A stretch of 64,000 nucleotides of DNA from Cycas panzhihuaensis (taxonomy: Eukaryota > Cycadophyta): the NCBI GenBank assembly GCA_023213395.1, contig CM041465.1:90341741-90405740 (forward strand), written 5' to 3'. Below, one piece after another: positions 56,258-64,000 of the stretch (positions within the stretch are counted from its first letter, which is position 1; each line of letters opens with the position of its first letter). The translations under genes and the position numbers were made by a program. The notes beneath the pieces were generated by a model, which worked only from the letters and a program-made list of their open reading frames with translations, ran no database searches and was not told the DNA's origin.

Positions 56258-57349
56258 ATGACTTCAATAAATATTGGAGGATATATATTGCCAGAGTCTC
56301 AAAAACTCGATGGCAAAAATTATGTAATTTGGAAATTTAAAATTTCCAATATTTTAGCCTTACAAAGGCTTATGGAGATTGTAGAAGAGAAAGATAAGAA
56401 ACCAGATCAAAATCCGGTTGATGAGATCGAAGAGGCAGTTTGGCTCGATAGAAACCAAAAGGCATTGACAATCATCAACCTATCAGTAGCTGATGAGTTA
56501 ATCACTCACCTACAAGGCAAGACACTTGCATCGGAAGCTTGGAAGACTCTCAAAGATACGTTTGAAACAAAAAACGAAACAAGAGTCTTGCATTTAAGGA
56601 ATCAACTCTATTCATGTAAAATGACAAATAATGACTCTTCACACTTGCAAAAGCTGAAAGAAATTAAGGAACAACTTATTGCAGTTGGTGAAGATATCCA
56701 AGATAGAGAGCTTGTTAGCATTACTTTGAATAGCTTGCATGCAGGATTTCACATATTTGTGACAAGTATATGTCTCACAAGTAGACCTGAACCTTTAACA
56801 TTTGAGGAGTTAAGTGGTCTATTGTTGCAAGAGGAACAACAGATGGGTTTTTATAATGAAGGAGGAAGTAGCTCCATGGTACTTGCCTCAAAATTTAAGA
56901 AAAAACCCATAAATCATGTTCCAAAACATCCACCTCAAGCAAGCAACTTCAATACTCAAAAATCAAAAAAAGATGTCACTTGCAAATATTGCAACAAAAA
57001 GGGACATCTTGAAGTTCAGTGTTGGAAGAACGCTGATATGAAGAAATCTACAAATGCTTTGTCAACAAAAGAAAATGACAAAGTCTTTGTATTCAATGCT
57101 ACAAGTCAAAACTCATGTGAATGGTATGTGGATTCTGGAGCTTCAAAGCATATTTCATTTCAAAAAGATTGGTTTGAAGACTTGAAGGAATGCAATATTC
57201 CTCCCATTGTACTTGGAGAAAATAGTCAGCATCAAGTTGTTGGTTGTGGCATCATTTGCATTCATCAACCAAATTATGGAACCTTTAAGGTTTCCAATGT
57301 GCTATTTGTACCTTCCTTCAAGCACAATCTATTATCATCGGTTGCATAG
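56258..57349 (+). CDS. Gag and protease of copia V, 363 aa
   Basis: The start MTSINIGGY precedes LDGKNYVIWKFKISNIL, the copia Gag entry motif. UBN2-like helical Gag covers about residues 70-200. The knuckle CKYCNKKGHLEVQC is near residue 241-254. The protease site WYVDSGASKHIS follows, with the catalytic Asp near residue 292, and FVPSFKHNLLS lies near the end. A one-base frameshift near 57337-57345 ends the frame at a TAG, where GCIAQQDIKVEF should follow in the next frame. Gag assembles the particle and packages RNA; protease processes the polyprotein. Confidence 0.92.
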   Translation: MTSINIGGYILPESQKLDGKNYVIWKFKISNILALQRLMEIVEEKDKKPDQNPVDEIEEAVWLDRNQKALTIINLSVADELITHLQGKTLASEAWKTLKDTFETKNETRVLHLRNQLYSCKMTNNDSSHLQKLKEIKEQLIAVGEDIQDRELVSITLNSLHAGFHIFVTSICLTSRPEPLTFEELSGLLLQEEQQMGFYNEGGSSSMVLASKFKKKPINHVPKHPPQASNFNTQKSKKDVTCKYCNKKGHLEVQCWKNADMKKSTNALSTKENDKVFVFNATSQNSCEWYVDSGASKHISFQKDWFEDLKECNIPPIVLGENSQHQVVGCGIICIHQPNYGTFKVSNVLFVPSFKHNLLSSVA

Positions 57350-58746
57350 CTCAACAAGATATTAAGGTAGAATTTGATAAGTCAAAGTGTTTGATGAAAA
57401 AGGACAATGTTGTAATAGCTCAAGGTGTGCATGAGAATGGAGTTTATAAATTCTCTGGCACCTATGAGCTTAGTCTCATGACTAAAAATTTAGATAACAC
57501 TTTATGGCATGACCGATTTGGTCATTTGAATTATACCAGTCTTCAGCTCATGCATAGATTGAATATGGTAAGTGATTTACCTTCAATCAAGAAAATTGAC
57601 AAGGTGTGTGAAGCTTGTGCACTTGGAAAGCAGCATAGGGAACCATTCCAGAAATCAAGATGGAGAGCAAAGGAGAAGTTAGAATTGGTACATTCTGACT
57701 TATGTGGACCAATCTCACCACATTCATATGGAGAAGCACAATACTTCATCACCTTTATTGATGATTTTACAAGAAAGTGTTGGGTTTATCTCATCAAAAA
57801 CAAATCTGATGCTTTTGCAAAGTTTAGAGAATTCAAAGCTGAAGCTGAAAACAATTCCAATAAAAAGATAAAAATATTGAGAAGTGACAGCGGAGGTGAA
57901 TACTTATTCAGTGAATTCATCAACTTCTGCAAAGATCATGGGATACAGCATCAACTCACAACGGTATATACTCCACAACAGAATGGTGTTGCAGAGCGAA
58001 AGAATCGAACCATTCTTGAAATGGCACGATGTATGATGAAGGCAAAAGATGTTCCAAAAGGACTTTGGGGAGAAGCAATTAACACAGTCGTGTACTTGTT
58101 AAACATTAGTCCAACAAAAGTAGTTAGAAACATAACTCCAGAAGAAGCTTGGACTAATGTAAAACCTTCTGCTACACATCTCATAATATTTGGATGTATT
58201 GCTTATGTTCATGTGCCTAAAGAAAAAAAGCATAAACTTGATGACATGAGTACAAAATGTATTCTTGTAGGTTACGACTCGACATCAAAAGCATATAGGC
58301 TTTGGAATCTCACTGACAAAAAGATTGTCATAAGTAGAGATGTATTGTTTCAAGAAACAAGAGAAGATGATCAGATTGTTGTACCTATAGAAGAAGAACA
58401 AAAGCATAAAGGAAAAGAAAAATGTGATAGTGAGAATGAAGCTTCTACCTCTTCTACTTCTGATTCCAAATCTTTTCCTAGTTCTTCAAAAAAATTGCCC
58501 AAATGGTATTTACAAACCATTCAAGAATTTGGAGAAGTAAATCTAGATTCTGGAATTCAAACAAAAAGTAAGACTAATCTTGCTTTGATGGCAAATCTCT
58601 TAAGTGTTGAAGAGCCACAAACATTTCATGAAGCCAAGGATGCAACACATTGGCAAAATGCCATGAAAGAAGAATACGACTCTATCATGAAGAAGCAAAA
58701 AGGTAATTGGTTGCAGATGGGTATATCGAGTCAAGTATCAATCTAA
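57350..58746 (+). CDS. Integrase of copia V, frame of 451 aa
   Basis: The continuous frame starts at 57391, but coding resumes at the frameshift near 57345. The zinc region has WHDRFGHLNY and CEACALGKQHREPF. The catalytic acids are in VHSDLCGP (D103), LRSDSGGEY (D166) and NGVAERKNR (E202), giving D-D-35-E spacing. ISRDVLFQE and the Ser-rich hinge follow near residue 310-365, then the RT approach (FHEAKDATHWQNAMKEEYDS). A small deletion and frameshift near 58700 remove the NGTWELV block. It would insert element DNA into the chromosome. Confidence 0.9.
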
Positions 58747-59371
58747 TGGTGCCATAGAAAGATACGAGGGTCGTCTTATTGCAAAAGGATACTCTCAAAC
58801 ACCAGGAGTTGATTATGAAGAAACTTTTGCACCTGTAGCAAAAATGACTACTATAAGGATGTTAATTTCTCTTGTAGCCCAGTTCGGTTGGGAACTTCAT
58901 CAGATGGATGTAAAAAATGCCTTCTTAAATGGCATTTTAAATGAAGAGGTTTACATGAAACAACCAGAAGGGTTTGAAAAAGGAGAAAATGAACAACTTG
59001 TTTGTAAGTTGAAGAAAGCTCTTTATGGGCTAAAACAGGCACCAAGGGCGTGGTACTCACACATTGATGAATATTTTGTTTCACATGGATTCACAAGATG
59101 TGAATCTGATCATAGCTTGTATGTGTTGCATAAGGATTATAATATCCTAATTGTAGCTTTGTATGTGGATGATTTAATTTTGACTGGATCTAGTGTTGAA
59201 AAGATCAACATACTAAAAAAGCAACTATCAAAGGGTTTTGATATGAATGATCTTGGTTTATTGCATTTCTACTTAGGAATGGAAATCTGGCAAAAGAAAG
59301 ATCATATCTTTGTATCACAGTCAAAGTATGCTTACAATTTGTTAAAAACACTTCCATATGGAAAGTTGTAA
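58747..59371 (+). CDS. Reverse transcriptase of copia V
   Basis: The RT frame is entered near 58705 (GCRWVYRVKYQSNG), and the Met at 58844 is internal. Motifs are [60 protein letters not shown], catalytic YVDD (Y107 of the 58844 frame) and DMNDLGLLHFYLGMEI. A frameshift near 59365 moves into the RNase H frame. The active-site residues are intact. Confidence 0.92.
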
Positions 59372-60131
59372 ACCAATTTCAACTCCAATGGAAGTGGGTC
59401 TCAAATTGGTAAAAGAAAGCAATGAAAAAATAGTTGATGAAACTCTATACAGGCAACTAGTGGGTAGTCTTATATATTTGACTAACGCTAGACCTGATTT
59501 GAGTTATGCTGTTGGTATTGTATCAAGATACATGAATGCTCCTTCAATATCACATTGGAAAGCAACAAAACGTATTCTGAGATATGTTCAAGGAACTATT
59601 CGATTTGGACTCCTATTTCAGAAATCTTTTGAATTTGTACTACATGGATTCATCGACTCAGACTGGGCAGGAGATGCTGACACAAGAAGATCTACATCGG
59701 GATATTCATTCACACTCAATTCCGGAATGATCTCATGGAGTAGTAAATTACAGGCAACAGTTTCTTTGTCATCCACTGGAGCTGAATACAAAGCTACAGT
59801 AACCGCAACTTGTGAAGCTATCTGGCTTAGAGGACTTCTTAGCCACTTCAAACTTGATCAGGATGAACCAACTCAATTATTTTGCGACAATCAAGATGCA
59901 ATTCAATTGTCAAAGAATCCAGTTTTCCACGCAAGGAGCAAACACGTGGAAATTCATCATCATTTCATTCGAGAACAAGTGGAGAAAGGAGTAGTCGAAT
60001 TTGTCTATTGTAGCTCAAGTGATCAAATTGCAGACTTACTTACCAAAGCCTTGAGTCGTGAAAAATTTGAAAGATTGAGAACATTAATGTTTGTAAGAGA
60101 AAATGAACTTATCATTATGGGAGGGTGTTAG
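59358..60131 (+). CDS. RT C-terminus and RNase H of copia V, 257 aa
   Basis: CKPISTPMEVGLKLVKES, YRQLVGSLIYLTNARPDLSYAVGIVSRYM and HWKATKRILRYV are typical. RNase H residues lie in FIDSDWAGD, LSSTGAEY (SSTEAEY in relatives, first Glu to Gly), CDNQDAIQLSKNPVFHARSKHVEIHHHF and IADLLTKAL. The frame ends at a TAG (60129-60131) inside the first six bases of the 3' LTR and spans the PPT. Confidence 0.92.
   Translation: MESCKPISTPMEVGLKLVKESNEKIVDETLYRQLVGSLIYLTNARPDLSYAVGIVSRYMNAPSISHWKATKRILRYVQGTIRFGLLFQKSFEFVLHGFIDSDWAGDADTRRSTSGYSFTLNSGMISWSSKLQATVSLSSTGAEYKATVTATCEAIWLRGLLSHFKLDQDEPTQLFCDNQDAIQLSKNPVFHARSKHVEIHHHFIREQVEKGVVEFVYCSSSDQIADLLTKALSREKFERLRTLMFVRENELIIMGGC
60113..60125 (+). promoter_or_regulatory. 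PPT of copia V
   Basis: ATGGGAGGG directly before the LTR start. CATTAT (60113-60118) pairs with ATAATG (60134-60139) across a 15-nt loop. Confidence 0.85.
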
Positions 60132-60499
60132 AAATAATGCACATTCCATTTCATTTCATTTAAATTCATTTTAGGTTCATTAGAATAATTTCTCACATGG
60201 AATATTCTATATAAGAATATTCTAGTGAGAGAAGATTCTTAGTCAAAGTTCTAGAAGTCAAAGATGCTCAACTATTTATGAGGTAGTTTGAGCACACCAA
60301 AAATTATGGGGACGTTGGGAGTTTGTTGAACCAACTCCTATGTTTAGACATAATGTAAACTTATAAATATGCACTTGTATCATTCGTATTTTTTAATGAG
60401 AATTTTTGGAGAGTTTAGTCTTGTTGACGTATCATCACCTCTTGCTTCTTGCATGTGGTTTTATGTTGTAAGATTAGCTTTTATCCTCTCATTCTTACA
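60126..60499 (+). repeat. 3' LTR of copia V
   Basis: It pairs with 54740-55113 and is followed by the TSD GAAAG. Confidence 0.95.
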
Positions 60500-60504
60500 G
60501 AAAG

Positions 60505-62071
60505 TTCAGTTCTCGAGTTAGTCATCAAGTTTATGAGGAAAACCTATTGTTTAAGGTTTACTCTGTAGGGTCGGTGCTGGAGACAAAAGCATTCCTTGAT
60601 TCAATCTGGATACAGGATCCGCAGAGACATAACAAGAAGACTGCACATGAACTGCTTCTGTTTTCTCACTAAACACAGAGCCTTCTTGTACAGATGTTGA
60701 ACCTGTGCTTAAACTCATTATATGCCCACTTCTGCCTTGGATATGATGTTGCTCCTCTAGTCTCATAACACAACAATCTATATGAAGGTGCCTCCTATAT
60801 TCCTCTTGTATTGATTGCTTCTCCTTCTCAGAAACAGGAGATAAAGAGGAATTTGATCGAGATTGTTGTGAACTTCAAACGTAGGAGCGACTTGCATATA
60901 TGTCAAAGGAAAAGCCAGCCGTCGATGAAGGATATGACTGCAATGATATGAAGCACCTGTTCATACGTTAAACCAGAGTGATGTGTGAAGACACTGCTGA
61001 GTACACTTGAGTTAGCTATCAAGAAACATGCTATTGAGGAAATCACCATGGAATGGTCAGTCTATTTGTTGTCGGTGATGTGGTTACTACAACATTGACT
61101 CCTAATGCTGTTGTGTCTCAACTGGTCACAGTTTCAAATCCCCAGATGTACAAATTGCTATGGCTATGGTGTGTACTCGCTGTCATGGTGTTCTTGCTAC
61201 AGATCATGGTTCAAATCCCCAGACGTCACACAACTATGACAAATCGTTGTGTCATTATTGTCAATTAAAGGATTAGTGAATAGTCATGGCGTTATATGGA
61301 CATAACGAGGGCATAACGCCAAATTCAAGTACAGGAAGTATACCAACTGTGCAAGGCATCTTCAAATCTAGCATTGAACGTGGACGAGTTACTGCTAAAG
61401 CCTTTTGCCGAAACTGAAAACCTACGAAAGGGAGATACACGGTCTTGGAGGGCACAGTTAAAGAAGGAGATCGCCATGAGCCGTGAGTTGCAAAAGGAAC
61501 CTCTACGGCTGCAACTGTTAGAAGTGAACAAGGAGGAAGATGGATGAGTATTGATCAATCTGCCTCCGCCTGGTCCGTTGAAGATCGAAGTACTCTGTGT
61601 AGAGAAGCATATTGAAAGGAAAGTCAGGGTTTGTACTTGGTGCATGTGGATGCCATTGGAGAATCGATAGTGCGGCCATTGAGCTTGGTGTTCGATTTGT
61701 GCTTGCGTCTCCACCAGGGATGGACGAGTTAGTGTGAACTTCGGATGACAGTCTCATATGGATTACTTGCCAGCAATTAACGTCTATGAAGTTACTTGAA
61801 GGTCTCTGATTTGGCAAGGGAAATCTAGCCGACATCAACACTTGTCAAGAAATATTCCAGTGGAGTTAGATTGGACGGTTTAAAGAAACTTTAGTAGTTG
61901 AACTGAATTGTTCCCCGAAAGCAAGGTGATAAAATCCTCACTCTTAAATACCTTTTGTGGACTATTAATCTGAAGCTGATGCAGTGCCCAATGAACGTTT
62001 CTCCTCACATTTGATTGGTGAGTTTCTGATTTCAAGTACACAATAAGCTATTTGATTGTAAGGTTATCAAA
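60505..62071. other. Leader of element D with gene-like pieces
   Basis: A minus-strand open stretch of about 105 codons at 60551-60870 includes SPVSEKEKQSIQEEYRRH and MSLSTGSTSVQEGSVF and has coding-like composition. A plus-strand stretch at 61316-61545 includes LCKASSNLALNVDELLLKP and LRKGDTRSWRAQLKKEIAMSR. I cannot name either. They may be captured host exons in opposite orientations. No similarity to the leaders of A, B or C was seen by eye. Confidence 0.4.
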
Positions 62072-62722
62072 ATGGGTCACACTCATCTTCTATTAACATA
62101 AGACAACTATTCAGAATGGTCAAAAAACATGAAGTCCTGGCTCATCTCCCTTGGCTTATGGGAGATTGTTTTAGAAGGGTACAATGATGCATCACGGTCT
62201 TTGGAACAGAAGGACGCATCGGCATTTCAATGGATTTCCTTCATGTCCACAGAAAGAGGTTGCATACAATTCAGTGATATTTTTTGTCTCACCCAAAATA
62301 CTACTTGTAGGGCACATAGAGCATGGAACTTCATAAAAGAGAAATTTGGTTCCAAACTGACAAACCAACAACCAATGAATGAAGGTAAAGAGATCAAAAA
62401 TGCAGCTAGTCTAAAGGAAGAAGTGCAGGTTGCACATAGTAACCTGACAAAGAATCAAAAAAAGAAATTGAAGAGGAAAATAAAAAAGGATAATGCATGT
62501 AATCGTGTGGGTTTACAGAAGAGTGAATCTCTTCTAGATTCATTTGATGATAAGGAAGGTGAAAAGGTATGTGAACTTATTTTTGAAAAAAGGTTCTCTG
62601 TTGATGAAGAAATAAATGAATATAATTGTTGTGACAAAGTAATCTCTGCAAATGAACTTATTGGTGATTCTACTAAAGTAACAAATGAGTTTAACAATTT
62701 AACTTTAGATCGTTGCTTATAA
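62072..62722 (+). pseudogene. Gag-like region of element D
   Basis: From an ATG at 62072 (MGHTHLLLT, then a stop), then NYSEWSKNMKSWLISLGLWEIVLEGY, a textbook copia Gag N-terminus. The lysine-rich linker (KNQKKKLKRKIKKDN) lies at about 62449-62493. An acidic stretch follows and the frame stops at 62720-62722, after which SEEEDEELKVEKR continues in the same frame. Confidence 0.68.
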
Positions 62723-64000
62723 TCTGAGGAAGAAGATGAAGAACTAAAGGTTGAGAAGAGAATTATCCTACCAAACATCTTGAGTTTCAGCCCGTTGACA
62801 GGAAAGAGTGAAAGGATGGAGGTTGAAAATTCTGAAATTGATCTATTACAGGTGGTTCAATATGGAAACTCAACTGATTTAGTGGAAAGTGTGGATTATA
62901 TCACTTTAATCTATGTTGGTAAATTTGTTGTCAAGCTCCAAACAATGTCAGGTCACATTGTTGTATGCGTATGCATAAGACTTTGAATGACCACATTTAA
63001 CATGGTAGCTTTTTCTACGCATATCCTTGAAAGAATTCAAACTGTGTTAACATATCCTGCATTGGTTCTAAAAGAGTCATTCAAAAGAAGGAAGAACATA
63101 GTTGGTTCAATATGGAAACTCAACTGATTTAGTGGAAAGTGTGGATTATATCACTTTAATCTATGTGGGTAAATTTGTTGTCAAGCTCCAAACAATGTCA
63201 TGTCACATTGTTGTATGCGTATGCACAAGACTTTGTATGACCACATTTAACATGGTAGCTTTTTCTACGCTTATCATTGAAAGAATTCAAACTGTGTTCA
63301 CATATCCTGCATTGGTTCTAGAAGATTCATTCAAAAGAAGGAAGAACATAGTTGGAGTATCATTTGATCAAGATCTTGTGTACCAAGACTGTTGTATGTC
63401 ATGGGCAGGATACTTGGTCAAGAGAGGCAATCGTGTTAAGATATTACACTATTCTTATGTTGGGAGGTACATACATGTGATCGTAACAGAAATCCTCATC
63501 ATATTTGTTACGACAAAAGATCTCTTGGGTGATGAAGATAAAACAAAATATTTTATTGATTCAAAACAAGTACCTGCACAGGTGGAAGAGGCTCTTGAAA
63601 GGAAAAACAATTCCATTGATAACACAGGTAAACAAGATAGTTTTGCTACTTCAAGTGACAAGGTTGAAGCAGATGAGCATGTTAAACCAACTACAGGTAA
63701 CTATGGTGAAGCAATTGAAACTCATCTCGATGAATTCATTGCTTTAGGGGAGGATGATCTTATCAAAGATGATGAAGTAGAGTTTGTTTGTTTATTTGAC
63801 GATCTTGTTGAGGTCATTTTTGATTCAGATATTAGTTGCACTCTAAGTTGCTCACAAATCGATGAAGATCTTGTCGAAGATAAACATATGTAGGATGAAG
63901 ATATTCATGCTTATGTCTTAAATGATGTTGACTTACAAAACATTGATGACAATAATGATGATGCTCATAATGATGGCCTATACAATGTTCACACTTCAAG
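62723..64000 (+). pseudogene. Domain X of element D, with internal tandem duplication
   Basis: 62780-62986 starts SPLTGKSERMEVENSEIDLLQVV and reads ITLIYVGKFVVKLQTMSGHIVVCVC before a stop. After the duplication the frame 63102-63893 carries the full domain: CTRLCMTTFNMVAFS, LIIERIQTVFTYP, NIVGVSFDQDLVYQDCC, YVGRYIHVIVTEILIIFVTT and VPAQVE. An acidic C-terminal region continues past a TAG at 63891-63893 into LNDVDLQNIDDNNDD. Matches A and C closely and B more loosely. Function unknown. Confidence 0.57.
62851..63350. repeat. Tandem duplication of 250 bp within domain X of element D
   Basis: Units 62851-63100 and 63101-63350 both run GGTTCAATATGGAAACTC... to GAAGAACATA and differ at about 14 positions. 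250 is not a multiple of three, so the duplication shifts the frame. Confidence 0.93.

Larger units (their letters stand above)
54740..60499 (+). mobile_element. Copia V, nearly complete autonomous-type element
   Basis: 5760 bp with 374-bp LTRs (54740-55113, 60126-60499) that differ at about 5 positions, and a perfect TSD GAAAG (54735-54739, 60500-60504). It encodes all copia proteins in order Gag, protease, integrase, RT, RNase H. Only a few frame breaks are visible (near 57340, 58700 and 59365), so a sister copy could well be active. Confidence 0.95.
54044..64000 (+). mobile_element. Element D: gag-X LTR retrotransposon, 3' end outside window
   Basis: It has a 5' LTR (54044-54406), Met-tRNA primer site, leader, and gag-X running to the window edge. 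Copia V sits in the leader at 54740-60499. The LTR resembles those of B and C in the first hundred bases (TGTTAGAGCATAATGTTTAATG). The 3' LTR and TSD cannot be checked here. Confidence 0.82.

Noticed and set aside
59763-59790. STGAEY in copia V RNase H as loss of a catalytic residue
   Set aside because: By alignment to bacterial RNase H the catalytic Glu is more likely the second Glu of STEAEY, which is retained.

Overview
The window looks like intergenic DNA from a large, repeat-dense land-plant nuclear genome. I see no intact host gene, no rRNA or tRNA gene, no CRISPR array and no bacterial operon structure. Nearly all recognisable sequence is LTR retrotransposon: initiator-Met-tRNA primer-binding sites (TGGTATCAGAG), plant Ty1/copia and Ty3/gypsy proteins, 5-bp target-site duplications (TSDs) and a TRIM. 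One captured fragment resembles the plant At2g33490-like (BAR-type) family. A gymnosperm or another large plant genome is plausible, but the sequence does not settle the species.

Layout. 1-4130: 3' part of a decayed chromovirus (Ty3/gypsy, +) with its 3' LTR. 4131-8451: element A (-), TSD GAAAA, first copy of a copia-like family I call gag-X. 8452-9589: old unidentified DNA. 9590-15105: gypsy-like gag-pro element without RT (-), copy 1. 15344-19617: element B (-), second gag-X copy, TSD GATTT, carrying captured plant sequence. 19789-49588: a nest opened by copia I (-, TSD CAAAC). Inside copia I lies copia II (-, 21077-44551). Inside copia II lies element C (-, 23333-41712, third gag-X copy). 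Element C is cut twice: by copia III (+, 24047-31577, TSD ATTTC, LTRs that read as identical) and by gypsy-like copy 2 (+, 35683-41528). The 5' LTR of gypsy-like copy 2 contains a 323-bp TRIM (35739-36061, TSD GTATT, identical 86-bp LTRs). 49589-52470: ruined copia IV (+). 54044 to the window end: element D (+), fourth gag-X copy, split by a nearly complete copia V (+, 54740-60499, TSD GAAAG).

How the parts relate. Copia V is the only element close to coding for a full enzyme set, and it has frameshifts. The gag-X copies and the gypsy-like pair show no RT, and copia III has a damaged RT active site, so these would need enzymes supplied in trans. LTR divergence counted by eye falls from outside to inside in the nest (roughly 7-8% in copia I, 5-6% in copia II and element C, about 0 in copia III and the TRIM), which agrees with the nesting order.

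Two observations deserve most attention. First, the gag-X family joins a copia-type Gag N-terminus and a lysine-rich linker to a hydrophobic domain I do not recognise, and its 5' leader differs between copies and can carry gene-like DNA. Second, in seven elements the polypurine tract (PPT) and the LTR start lie in the loop of an inverted repeat; the stem is 10-13 bp in several elements, and one base pair is exchanged between families.
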